From NCBI RefSeq assembly GCF_023856365.1, contig NC_064543.1:10147459-10211458 (forward strand): a DNA stretch of 64,000 nt. The letters run 5' to 3'. Positions within the stretch are counted from its first letter, which is position 1, and every line of letters begins with the position of its first letter. A model generated the notes under the pieces. It ran no database searches. It saw nothing but the letters and a program-made list of their open reading frames with translations, and was not told the origin of the DNA. Source of the DNA: Brienomyrus brachyistius. Its lineage: Eukaryota; Chordata; Actinopteri; Osteoglossiformes; Mormyridae. Positions 40,536 through 64,000 of the stretch are shown piece by piece. Both the position numbers and the translations under genes were made by a program.

Positions 40536-41037
40536 CAGTACAGGCCAAAAGTTTGGACACACCCTCTCATTCAATGTGTTGTCTTTATTTTCATGACCAT
40601 TTACATCGGTAGATTCTCACTGAAGGCATCAAAACTATGAATGAACACATGTGGAGTTATGTACTTAACAAAAAAAGGTGACATAACTGAAAACATGTTT
40701 TATATTCTAGTTTCTTCAAAATAGCCACCCTTTGCTCTGATTACTGCTTTGTACACTCTTGGCATTCTCTCGATGAGCTTCAAGAGGTAGTCACCTGAAA
40801 TGGTTTTCCAACAGTCTTGAAGGAGTTCCCAGAGGTGTTTAGCAAGGCTATTTTGAAGAAACTAGAATATAAAACATGTTTTCAGTTATGTCACCTTTTT
40901 TTGTTAAGTACATAACTCCACATGTGTTCATTCATAGTTTTGATGCCTTCAGTGAGAATCTACCAATGTAAATGGTCATGAAAATAAAGACAACACATTG
41001 AATGAGAAGGTGTGTCAAAATTTTTGGCCTGTACTGT
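40536..41037. mobile_element. Foldback Tc1 remnant with ~190-bp arms
   Basis: The left arm (40536 to about 40724) and right arm (about 40848-41037) are near-perfect inverted copies. Each has the end CAGTACAGGCCAAAAGTTTG and TGACATAACTGAAAACATGT, and each reaches into the last transposase codons. The spacer of about 120 bp keeps more transposase C-terminus. The whole is flanked by TA. Confidence 0.85.
40700..40850 (-). pseudogene. Tc1-type transposase C-terminal fragment
   Basis: The minus strand reads LWELLQDCWKTISGDY, LLKLIERMPRVYKAVI and RAKGGYFEETRI then a stop, the canonical Tc1 transposase C-terminus. Everything upstream, including the DDE catalytic part, is missing. Confidence 0.88.
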
Positions 41038-41059
41038 ATGCAGACACATACAACTGTCT

Positions 41060-41390
41060 CCAAGTCATACGCACAAACAGACATCCCATATACATCCACC
41101 CTCTTCCAGCCACTTATTGAATGTATTGTTGAGGCGCCTGGATGGGATGCCAGTCCATTTCAGGATTCATACACACAGACAAAGAAAGCACTTCTTTACA
41201 CACTGTGTAGTTAGAGTATGGAATAGTCTTCCTGTTGGTGTAGTGGAAGCTAAAACCCTGGGTTCCTTTAAATCACAGCTAGATAAGATTTTAACTAGCT
41301 ATTAGCTGAGTTCTCCCGAAATGAGCTAGATGTGCCAAATGGCCTCCTCTCGTTTGTAAATTTCTTATGTTCTTATGACAGTACAGACAT
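41060..41390 (+). mobile_element. Retroelement 3'-end fragment
   Basis: The frame RVWNSLPVGVVEAKTLGSF then KSQLDKILTSY resembles the extreme C-terminus of LINE-type reverse transcriptases. It is followed by the tail AAATGGCCTCCTCTCGTTTG and TTCTTATGTTCTTATGA, a 3' end repeated widely in fish genomes. The 5' part is absent, as usual for truncated LINE or LINE-derived SINE insertions. Confidence 0.6.
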
Positions 41391-41689
41391 TTTACAAGCA
41401 GCAAGGAAGCCAGTTGTATTTCTATGGACTGCAGTAGAAAGTTGATGTGCCTAGAGACAACCCAGATGACATTTTCTTGCTGTGCTTGTCTATTCATCTT
41501 GTTTGCCTGTTGCTTTCCCCATATTCTGTCTATTTAGTCTTTGTAGTGTGTTTATCGAACCATCGTCTTGTGTTGGGTTTGTTACTGATGACAGCTTTAA
41601 TCCACATTGTGCTGGTTTATTCTCCATGCTATGTTCGTAGCTCCATCATGTTGTGTATGTTTGCCCGCTATGTTATGTTTGTTGGTCCC

Positions 41690-42360
41690 AAACGTTGTGT
41701 TTGTTTTGTGTTCTGTTCGTTAGTCCCTATGGTTATGTTTGTTTGTTTGGGGTTGTGTTTGTTGGTCCCTACTGTAGCATTGTGTTCTTTTATTGGTCCC
41801 TAATGCAGCGTATGTTTGTTGGACCCTAACATTGTATCTGTTTGGTGTTCTATTTATTGCTCCCCAATGTTCTGTTTGTTTGTTTGTTTGTTTGGTGTTC
41901 TGCTTCTTTGTTTGTTTGTTTGGTGTTCTGCTTGTTTGTTTGTTTAGTGTTCTGTTTGTTGCTCCCCAATGTTGTGATTGCATGTTTGTTTGGTGTTCTA
42001 TTTATTGCTCCCCAATGTTCTGTTTGTTTGTTTCTTTGTTGTTCTGTTTGTTTGTTTGTTTCTTTGTTTGGTGTTCTCTTTGTTTGTTTTGTGTTCTCTT
42101 TGTTTCTTTGTTTGGTGTTCTCTTTGTTTGTTTTGTGTTCTCTTTGTTTCTTTGTTTGGTGTTCTCTTTGTTTGTTTGGTGTTCTCTTTGTTTGTTTGTT
42201 GTTCTCTTTGTTTGTTTGTTTGTTTGTTTGGTGTTCTGTTTGTTTGTTTCTTTGTTTGGTGTTCTCTTTGTTTGTTTGTTGTTCTCTTTGTTTGTTTGTT
42301 TCTTTCTTTGTTTGTTGTTCTGTTTGTTTGTTTCTTTGTTTGGTGTTCTGTTTGTTACTC
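41690..42360. repeat. (TTTG)n-rich low-complexity tract
   Basis: About 670 bp of TTTGTTTG words broken regularly by GTGTTCTCTTTG or GTGTTCTG, giving a ragged, higher-order tetranucleotide repeat. It creates several overlapping Phe/Val/Cys/Leu-rich frames on the plus strand and Thr/Asn/Lys-rich ones on the minus strand. None is a real protein. Confidence 0.9.
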
Positions 42361-43170
42361 CCTCAAGTTGCATTTTTATGGGCTTGCACAGGGAAGCAGT
42401 TAACCAACTTCTGAACTGCAGCAGGTGAAATCGGGTTTTATGATCTCTGTTCCTCAACAGAAATAAATTGTTTCTGTCAGAAGGTTCAGGGCGATATACA
42501 GGCTTTAAAGAACAAACTCTTAACATGTCACCCAACAGCAGAACTTGCATTAATATGCTCTTTGAAATAAATGCATCACCCGCCACAACACGAACCACAG
42601 CAGCCCCACATTCTTCTTAATTTCCACTCTGACATCCAACAGATAGGTGTTTACAAGCTGTATTTAAATGCGATCTGTCATCATGAGAACCTGATGGCTA
42701 TTGATCACAAAAGACACGAGTGTCACTGATTAAAAGCGAAGGTTGCCCAAGTCCTCAGTTTGGTTATAGCTTAGGGGGCGTGTCTAAAGTGTCTCGGCTT
42801 TTTAAAAAATGGGTGTGATAAAATAGCTTCAGTAATGCTACGCTCTTATCAATTGCCCTTGCATGCATATGAATTTTGTTGAGTAATATAACCTCCATGG
42901 GAGAAATCCTTACTATATCGTGGGCTCCGTCAGGGTCCGTCTAACATTTCCGCAAATAGACTGGCTGCATATTCATGTCTGACTTTTGTATTAGAGATAG
43001 TAACATCCAGGTCTTAGTGTGTTAACTGGAAATCAAGAGTGGACCTTTATACATTTATGGAAACATACCAAATGAGCGATTAGAAGATGGATGGATGTGT
43101 AGCTAGATGTAAATCTGCCTTTTCAACTGTGGGCATTGTACAGAAAATGCACACACCATTAACAGAGGAG

Positions 43171-43323
43171 GGAAAGTTCAGGTTCAGAAGGTACAAATCC
43201 AGACCAGGATTTTGTTTCAACCAACTTGTTCAGTATAAAGACTCACAGTCACAGAGCATTCAACTGGGTGGCTGAAACAAAGTCTTGGTGTGGATTTGTG
43301 CTTCCTGACCCTGAATTTTCCAC
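43171..43323. mobile_element. Foldback MITE
   Basis: The left half (AAAGTTCAGGTTCAGAAGGT ... TTTGTTTCAACCAAC) and right half (GGTGGCTGAAACAAAGTCTT ... CCTGACCCTGAATTTT) are inverted copies over about 50 bp with few mismatches. A similar but shorter pattern occurs near 29590-29690. Confidence 0.65.
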
Positions 43324-43407
43324 TTCTTTTCCCTTGTATTTTACACATGAATTTTATGGTGGGTTCGCTGGAATTCATGTGAAGCAAATAGTCTTAGACC
43401 AAATATC

Positions 43408-43504
43408 CATCCATCCATCCATTTTCCAACCCACTTATCCTACAGGGTCGCGGGGGGGGGGGGGGGTCCGGAGCCTATCCTGGAAGCAATGGGCACGAGG
43501 CCCA
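43408..43504. mobile_element. CATCC-headed interspersed repeat, 5' fragment
   Basis: CCATCCATCCATCCATTTTC, CTTATCCTACAGGGTCGCGG, a long G run and GGAGCCTATCCTGGAAGCAA match the first ~95 bp of the copies at 11274 and 51149. It sits just downstream of the clec18a stop codon, so it probably lies in the 3' UTR. Confidence 0.8.
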
Positions 43505-43522
43505 TCGCATTACACCAAATAT

Positions 43523-56866
<13,344 letters not shown>

Positions 56867-57010
56867 CAGCTACAACTTGTACGCGCAGTTGTGACACACC
56901 GCCTCCGCCGCCGTTGTCTCCCAGCCAATGCATCGACTCCCACTCAGTCACCCGCACGCATTTGGCCCGGCCCGCTTCATTATTCAGCTTCAAGAGCTTG
57001 ACTGACATTG
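56867..57010 (-). promoter_or_regulatory. Probable clec18a 5' UTR/promoter region
   Basis: The block just upstream of the clec18a start is locally GC-rich (GCCGCCGTTG on the plus strand around 56905) in an AT-rich neighbourhood. It contains an inverted CCAAT box (CCAATG at about 56925, ATTGG on the gene strand). No TATA box is evident. The assignment is from position and composition only. Confidence 0.35.
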
Positions 57011-57376
57011 GTTACCCGCAAACCCTCACTGTACAGCCGCCGCAACAATAAGCATCGCTCTGGATTGTGTGCAAAAACAATGATGTCCTTGAGACGTAAA
57101 TCCGGCTTTATGCTATTTTTCAATTTCGAACAATATAAAGCGTGGAATTGTAATCTAAAAATAATTTTGGTCTATCTTTATGGCGGTACATTTGTTAATG
57201 GGGTATTGTTGATAATATCCATCTACATAATCATCTCATCGTCTCTTTCCTTGATTGAAGTGAACACGTTATTGGCTTATAACATTATAAAAGAGATCTG
57301 AGAAAGAACCCGTTTCCTACAAATAGCTATTCAAGTCACTTTTTGTGGAAGCATGGAAATCATTCCCACCAGACAG

Positions 57377-57442
57377 TGTGGTATATAGCATGCTGTGGTA
57401 TATAGCATGGTGTGGTATATAGCATGCTGTGGTATATAGCAT
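57377..57442. repeat. 17-bp tandem repeat, 4 copies
   Basis: GTGGTATATAGCATGCT repeats four times with one G/C change. A diverged fifth piece (GTGTGGAATATAGCATATGA) occurs at about 57488, each followed by an AAGAACA...GTCTCA stretch. Confidence 0.9.
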
Positions 57443-57525
57443 ATAAAGAACACTGTCTCATTCTGCCATACAGTCAGTATAGTAACTTGGTGTGGAATAT
57501 AGCATATGAAGAACAGTCTCAGTGG

Positions 57526-57969
57526 CTACCAGTATGGGATTAATTTTCGAGGATTCCGCCAAGGATCCTGTGCAAAAACATCTCGCGTTACTTGGTGAAT
57601 GTTAAAATCAGATGGATGCTCCTCAACCAGTGGATGATTGACTATTGTGGCGTGATGAAAAACCTTGATTGCGACGAACCCGTGTGAATCTTCATTAATC
57701 AAATATGAACTGATTCGTTTTTTGCTGAGAGACTGAACACAGTTCAAACAGGTTTGCCTGTTATATTTGTCAAGTTTGGCTGTTCGTTTGTCAATTACTT
57801 GAGCCTTCAGATGTTCACTGTACCTTAGGTTACGCAACCACTGGGGAAAGGAAGAGGCCAACTGAGACTGAGACACAGAAGTCAACCTTTGCATCTTGAG
57901 CACTGATAAATGCAATCCAGGCCTCAACACGTACAGCAGCAAGGAGCGAGAAATGGCAGAATCCATCAT
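57526..57969 (-). CDS. Unidentified 147-codon ORF between clec18a and the fibulin-7-like gene
   Basis: An uninterrupted reading frame starts MMDSAISRSLLLYVLRPG and ends with ...DPWRNPRKLIPYW and TAG. Its amino-acid composition is balanced and not repeat-derived, with no low-complexity stretch, and basic and aromatic residues are spread throughout. I recognise no domain. It lies 0.66 kb upstream of the clec18a start on the same strand, next to a 17-bp tandem repeat. It could be a fragment of an unknown mobile element, a lineage-specific gene or a chance frame. No splice or promoter evidence supports it. Confidence 0.22.
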   Translation of the reverse strand: MMDSAISRSLLLYVLRPGLHLSVLKMQRLTSVSQSQLASSFPQWLRNLRYSEHLKAQVIDKRTAKLDKYNRQTCLNCVQSLSKKRISSYLINEDSHGFVAIKVFHHATIVNHPLVEEHPSDFNIHQVTRDVFAQDPWRNPRKLIPYW

Positions 57970-59652
57970 CGATCTTTGGGGGTGAGCTGGAACATACTGT
58001 AATAGGCTTAGAGCACAGGGACTGGGTACACCCTACATGAGCCCATCACTAGGACAGAACAGGTTCGCACATTACTATGGACACTAATTCCAAGGAATGA
58101 CTGTGAAATGTGTGGAAGCTGGACAAACCATGCAACACAAGGAGCACCCTAAGCAAGCTATCCCCCCCCCCCATGACCAGCCCTGATAGGGGGAACATGC
58201 AAACTCCACATACACATAGGCTGGGATGAGAACCATTCCCACAACCCTGTCAGTCTTCAGTGCCACTTGCTGAGTCACCACACTGCCAGGGCGCCATGCA
58301 ATCGCAATATATATCAGAGGCAGCTGCTCCATACAGGGAGAGGAAGTAGCAGCTCTGCAATTTTTGAGATCAAATTATGAAAAAAGGTAACTTTGAAATC
58401 ACTCAACTACTAAAATTTTATTGTCATTTTAAAAACACATTTCCTCTCTACTCTAAAAATTCACTATTGTGATACTGTAAAATGTATTATCTTCTGACCT
58501 CTTCGGTTTTTTTGGAGTAGCTAATATGGAGAAGTCCTGGGGGGGCACCCAGACTGTGGGCTGGTCATGAAGGCCGGGAAACACAATATCTTATATTTTA
58601 TAACACTATTACTTACTCAGTGATTCTCAGACTGTGTGGTGTTCATGATCCTGGCAGACCGTGGATCGAATGTCGTGTGTGACATTCCCATGTTGGAACA
58701 CATACAGCTTTGATATCGATTGAGAGCAGCGCCTTTAAGCTTCACGTAATAAACACAAAGGCATTCCCTATTTGCTACGCTACGGCTGACAAAACAGAGA
58801 GAATTGCCAACCAGTTCTGCTTTCAATTAAGCCAGGTCCTGCAAAGCTTTTCACACCCTCTACTGGATTTTTGAACAGTGTCACACTGGTGCTGGGGGAC
58901 AAAGAGCTTCCAGAGAGTTATGGACTAAACTGTTCCAGTGAATCCAAAATCTGGGGAGTGAATACAGACCCCCCCACATTATGTATGAAGACATCACCCC
59001 TCTGCATCACAGGTGTTTTTAGCAGATATCGGTATTAAGTCCAGAAAGTCTGCCACAGCGTGCAGCCATTTCGCACACAATCTTGAGTTGCATAGCTTGC
59101 AATTCATTGGATGGTCTTATATCCATAGACGTCATATACTCCTAAGTCTAAAACCATTCGTTGACCAGTCCAGCTCCGCCACCTGCTGCTAAACACCAAA
59201 AGCTCTCTGTAGCTGAGGGGCCCAGGCAGACATGATAATGAACTCAGCGAATAATTCCACCGCATGAGCAGTAACCGGAAAACGGGAGCAAGAGCTCAAA
59301 TACTGTGTGTTTTGCGGATCCTTGCAGATTAACTCAAAACCTGCAGTTAACAAGGGGGGAAACTTACACTGAGAGGCTCACCCTGTAGAGGGCAGACCTT
59401 TTCCATGTTCTGGGTCTCTGAAACGTGTTTGTTCTGCATGAAGCGTGACCTCTAGAGTTAGCAAACAATGAATAAACACATCTGGCATTGTAACTCGGAC
59501 TGCAAGGCTCGAGAAATAGATGGAGATACGTCTGAGTGTCGTTCACTTTGGTTTCTGTGCATCATATGCATATTCATTAAGTTTGTCCTTATAAAAACAG
59601 CCTTGTTAACACTAAACAGAACATACACATTCAAGTAGTGCATAAACATATA

Positions 59653-59718
<66 letters not shown>

Positions 59719-60749
59719 CCAACCGCTGGTGTTAGTCACCATACAGAGTGTCGGTTCTGCAAATTGAAGTTGTTTGCAATGTTGTGTTAAAGTCCCCCAC
59801 TTATTTACAATTTTAACCTAATAATTCCATCCATACATCCATTTTCCAAACCTGCTTGTTCTACACGGCGTCCGAAGCGTCTCCCCAATGCTACAGAACC
59901 CATGGTAAATTTCATTTATTGATAGGTGCAATAACAGGTAGGCCTTATTACCCTGTAGGGGAAAAGTGATTGGAATTCACCACATAAAATCCTGTCATAG
60001 ACTGTAAAGAGCAGACACACATTACAGGGGTTGAATCACTTCTTGCTGGGTAGTCAAACAACAACTAAAAGCACAAAAATAACATTTCCAAACTGGAAAT
60101 TGCATACACTTATATTCACGGTACTCGAACAACTGGATCCAGACTGATGTACAAGTTTGGTTTTTTAGGTTTCACCAAACTAATTTGCCTAGTATAGATG
60201 AAACCTTACGTAGGAGCCTGCATGGAGCAGTTCAATGCTTAGGTTTTGGTGCCGTTGTTCAAACCTCAGCCGAAAAACTGGGGTCCGGGGCCCACAGTAG
60301 CACCCTGTTGTGACAAGGCGGCTACTCTGTCCTTCCGCATTATACATCTTTTTCAGCCATTCGTATGCCACAGGTGGGATACCGGGCGCTCTTATAAAGA
60401 GCGCTTTAAAACGACTATTGGATTTTTTTTTTTTTTTTTTTTTACTTTTAGCAGAGAAATACCACAACGAGGCGGTTTCTTATGGGGGGAGAAATTTGGC
60501 ATGTGCTTTCCAAAAACGAGACAGAGAAAAACGTTTCGCTTCCTCCGTACTGCCTCAGGATGTACAAGGCGTCGCTTCAGTAGAACAAATGATTTACACA
60601 CCCTGAATAGCGAAAATACGAACTCTCATTTGGGTTTATGCCACTTGAGTATACTGTATAGTCACAACAAGTTTAACTTAATGTGCGCTTATCGACGGAA
60701 CATCGGTAGCTGAGAAGGCATCTGGGCCAGGACAGTAATACAAGCAAAA
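57970..60749. other. Intergenic, clec18a to fibulin-7-like gene
   Basis: Holds a degraded CATCC-repeat fragment (about 58190-58275, GGGAACATGCAAACTCCACA), a long (AT)n run at 59648-59714, another CATCC head at 59828-59880 and a poly-T run at 60423-60443. I see no exon. The final 120 bp before 60750 should hold the 5' UTR of the plus-strand gene. Confidence 0.6.
59648..59714. repeat. (AT)n microsatellite
   Basis: About 30 AT units with one TTTTATAT interruption near the left end. It can form a cruciform. Confidence 0.95.
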
Positions 60750-63700
60750 ATGAAAATGATTTGGATATACAGTGTCATTGCAATCTTGTGCCACAATGAG
60801 ATCCAGAGCTCCAATGGACAGGTGAGTGCATCGTAACCCATCACGACCGCTCATTCTGTAACTCGGATCTTTTGTGTGGTACAACACTGGAATTATGCAG
60901 TTACTATATGTAATTGGGCACAGCAGCAGATACGTGACGACTTCGCTAAAGAATTACTTTATTTAATTTCTACACGATCGACACAATTTTTATGTTTCCA
61001 GTTTACTTTAAACAGCTGTCCGACCAGACTTATTCCATATTGTAGGTGCATCGCACGATACTGTGTAGCGCAGGGAGCGCGCAGCGCGCCCGTGTTGGTA
61101 GCGGCGCCGCTTTTAAATAGGACCTGCGCATCGGTCTGCGCCTCTGTAGCGGCAGGTTTGGAGGTAAATATAGCTTTCGGCGTGATTCTTTTGATTGAAT
61201 ACTTGGAACTGCCTCCAAGCTCCTGAATGCTCGGACGGGGCTGCTGTTGTGAAGATCCCCCCGAGATTGACAGCTAAAAAATAGAACTGAGAAAATTCGT
61301 GTCATATTGCGCTCCGTTTTTTGAAATAGCAGCGTGATCAGAGCAGGCTAACGTAAGCAATGCTTTCATGTCAAGGACAGATCTGCTTTTGGAAACATAA
61401 CCACAGATAATCTCCCTAAGCTCTGACAGCGACCTGTGTTTCAATTTGGGGGTGGGGCAGCTCTTTTTATTCAGGGAGGTTCTTGGTGTCAATCTCAGCT
61501 GATATAGAAATAAGTTGTGGTTGTCTGACACTATGAAAGCTTTTTATTAGTGTGTGAAGGATAAAGGGATGTAAAAATGATGTGTCCGGGAAAATGAGGT
61601 TATGTGGTATCGAAGTTGGTTTTACCTGAGCCAGAGCCACATTAACATGCTCAGAGCCCCCCACCATTATCCACGATGGTGTACTACAGAGAGTGGGTGG
61701 GGTCGATGAAAGTTGTTGAAACAGGTTGAGGGGGGTTTTATTAAAAAAGGTTAGTTGATACCGCTTATTAAGTAGAGACCCCTGCATGCCCCGGTAATCC
61801 CATACATCGAAGACATTCCGCCCTGAACACAACGATAAAACCGTTTGCCTCTTCAGTTTAATAACTCTCACACAGGATTGCAGGTGTGCTGTGCACACGT
61901 TCTCTCACTTTCCTTGTTATGCGTAATAAGGCCTCTTTAAGGACTGGCCTTTGGACACACTGCTGCATTCCAAGGTAGGTTGGACTGCCATTGCGCTGAC
62001 AGTCATTGCTTGGTTTAACGCAATAGCAATCGAAAAAAGTAAGCAATTAAATGGGGTTAGACATGTGACTGATGGTACGAAACAGTCCTACCCACTGTGG
62101 AATTCCAGACCTTGTTTCTCACAGCACTGCTCAACATTTATCCAGCTGCCTTTGCCTGAGATAAAGGCCTTCATTGACCAAACAGCAGCGACCCCCCAGT
62201 GATGAAAATATGAGTTTTGAATGTTTTGGGTGAATATTATGGAATTCCTGGAACTTACAACATTTTAGCAGAATTCCGGAATGTTTTGCAATACTGCCAA
62301 CAAGGAAACATTACTGCAAACAGCAATAAGCAGCACTTCTCAGGGAAATCCTTCCAGAACTTGCGCTTTTCAAAGAACACTTTGGTGGGCAGAAAAAAAC
62401 TCATGACCCAGGACACACAATACGCAATATGCAAGTGGGACGTCCCACCAAGACAGCAAAAGTCCCACAGCCACTGCAAAATGCCAGACTGAACCTGTGG
62501 ACGGGATCTTTCCGAGGCACTTGGAACAAGCGGAAAATTCCATAAACTTTAACATAAAAAACAGAATCCCGGCTTGAGAAGCACAACAAAGGAACGTTAA
62601 TGTTTCAGAATGAGACAGGTAGGAGGGGGTCCATTTGACCTGTGAGGTAAATGAATGTTCTGATCTTCTGCAGTGGAATGAGATCGTAGGAAAGTCCAAG
62701 GTGCCTCCTACATGCAGCTTGGCTTTGATGTGAGAGGTGCGGTCTGAGGCCCGAAGGCCCCCATGTTGTCCTCCGAGCTGAATGCTCTGCCTGTCCTGCT
62801 GCGCGGAAACGCCACTGAGTGCAGTGTCCAGTGCCCATCCCTCGCACTGGCGTCTCGCAAACACGAGAGACTGGTGTGAAAGCTGGGTGCTGGAAGAGAG
62901 GACGTACAGCAGGGAGCAAAAGGGGGCATTGACGCTAGATTCAGGAAGTGGGTTCTTGGCAGGTTTCTTTTCAGGATTTTGCAGTATGTTTAATAAAAAC
63001 TTGGTCTAAAGTTCATCGTTGCTGCTTTGGTGTGAGTTCTGCTCGCGCTCTCTGAGACAATCATGGCCGTTTGCATCCCTAATATTGGACAGTGTGGCGC
63101 GTTTGTGAGGAATTTAACAAAAATGACCGAGGAGGAGAAAAGCAAATAAGATTTGGTGAGGAAAAGACATTCGCATTCAGCTGTATGGAAATATTTTGGA
63201 TTCCGCAGAGACGATATTGAGCAAAAACAAGTGATTCGTCAACACTGCTTTGTATCGCTTGATGCAACTGGTAGATAATAATGGTTCTATTTGGATATAA
63301 TTTATGTTGCTGCTCCTTTTTTGCTTTACAAATGTGCCCTTGAGAGGTAAAGTGGGCTGTCCCACAAAAACAAAGTTTTGAGAAAATGAGCTCCAAAGTT
63401 TACATTTTTTCAAATAATAGATGTGCCTATACCCTACAATTGATATATATCATAGGTAGCACAGAGGTATGACTTAGATAATAGCTTATCCAATTGAAAA
63501 TATTCAATAAAAAGGGGGTAGGGATCAAAAATGTGGGATAGCCCATTATACCTCTCAAGGGCACAAATATCACAGTTTCTCTTGCAGTGTGACTTTTTCC
63601 AGTATCATTCTCTCCCTTCTGTGGGGGGGCCCACATGCTACCCTGGTGACTCATGTCCAGGTCTCTCATATCATCCCCAAAATGTCTCTGCAGTCTTCCG

Positions 63701-63907
63701 TAAACCAGGTGTGCCCCCCCCTGCCCCCCTCCCTCCCCGTACAGGAGTGCTCCAGCACCCAGGAGCTACAGGCCTCGCTGCGGCAGGCCCACAAGCTGCT
63801 GTCGGCCCATGAGGCCTCCTACCTGCAGAGCCTGCGATCGCTCAGGAAGAAGCTCAGTCTGCTGCAGAAGGCGGCGAGGACGGAGCAGCCGACCAAACCT
63901 AGCAATG
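60750..63907 (+). CDS. fbln7: Fibulin-7-like secreted protein, 5' part only (exons 60750-60821 and 63745-63907)
   Basis: Exon 1 encodes 24 codons: MKMIWIYSVIAIL, a short signal peptide, then NEIQSSNGQ to a CAG/GTGAGT donor in phase 0. Exon 2 begins after a pyrimidine-rich CCCCGTACAG acceptor with ECSSTQELQASLRQAHKLL and continues LRSLRKKLSLLQ, an amphipathic coiled coil, ending in phase 1 at G/GTGGGG. Human fibulin-7 likewise starts its mature part with Q-N-C followed by a Gln/Leu-rich coiled coil of equal length and then a sushi domain, and a phase-1 end fits a following sushi exon. Fibulin-7 is an extracellular-matrix protein with sushi, EGF-like and fibulin-type C-terminal domains. The remaining exons lie outside the window. 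The identification rests on about 50 residues, so another coiled-coil secreted protein is possible. Confidence 0.72.
60822..63744. other. Intron 1 of the fibulin-7-like gene
   Basis: A 2.9-kb intron bounded by GTGAGT and a pyrimidine-rich ...CCCCGTACAG. It contains a MITE at 63334-63567 and scattered AATTCC-type transposon words around 62230-62620. No other exon was recognised. Confidence 0.55.
63334..63567. mobile_element. MITE with ~35-bp terminal inverted repeats
   Basis: The left end GTGCCCTTGAGAGGTAAAGT then GGGCTGTCCCACA and the right end TGTGGGATAGCCCATTATAC then CTCTCAAGGGCAC are inverted copies with few mismatches, about 230 bp apart. The interior has no transposase. Confidence 0.75.
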
Positions 63908-64000
63908 GTGGGGCTCCTCCCATTCTACCCACTGCCCTCTAGTCAGCTCCCTTAAAAAGGCACAAGGCAGAATGACAATGATACCGCGTTGTTCAGAATA

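Noticed and set aside
41793..42428. Long Phe/Val/Cys-rich frames (up to 211 codons) resembling membrane proteins
   Set aside because: They are translations of the (TTTG)n tract in overlapping frames, and the antisense frames are equally open.
62370..62864. 164-codon minus-strand frame in the fibulin-7-like intron
   Set aside because: No domain, and several overlapping alternative frames. It lies in an intron rich in transposon-like words.

Overview
This is vertebrate nuclear DNA, almost certainly from a teleost fish. It has split genes with GT-AG introns, long (CA)n/(TC)n microsatellites, several decayed Tc1-type transposons, and copies of a CATCC-headed interspersed repeat common in fish genomes. 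Nothing looks bacterial: there are no operons or Shine-Dalgarno sites, and long open frames occur only over low-complexity or tandem repeats. I cannot name the species.

Two genes can be supported. On the minus strand, 56,866 down to 43,523, lies an apparently complete clec18a-type gene (C-type lectin domain family 18). I resolved 11 coding exons whose splice phases all match. They add up to 1,530 nt, a 509-residue secreted protein: signal peptide, CAP/SCP domain, two EGF-like modules, a C-type lectin domain with QPD and WND motifs, and a roughly 71-residue C-terminal tail. On the plus strand, 60,750 onward, are the first two coding exons of a second secreted protein. Its N-terminus (signal peptide, single Cys, coiled coil, phase-1 exon end) matches fibulin-7 best; the rest runs off the window. 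The two genes are head to head with 3.9 kb between start codons, and that gap holds one unexplained 147-codon ORF.

The first 43 kb has no gene I can establish. There is one exon-like 76-bp block at 11,895-11,970 (minus). Otherwise the region holds microsatellites, minisatellites and transposable-element debris. The main landmark is a ~4.0 kb tandem array (19,232-23,229) of a 31-bp unit, with higher-order organisation in its right half. A transposon cluster fills 37.5-41.4 kb: two abutting Tc1-type elements, each carrying a later insertion, then a rearranged foldback Tc1 remnant, then a retroelement 3' end. A (TTTG)n-rich tract follows at 41.7-42.4 kb. The clec18a introns carry a 26-bp minisatellite, a foldback element shared with a second copy about 9.4 kb away, and a CATCC repeat just past the stop codon.

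No novel biological system could be demonstrated. The most unusual items are the 31-bp array, the 26-bp minisatellite in clec18a intron 6, the nested transposon cluster and the long lectin C-terminal tail.
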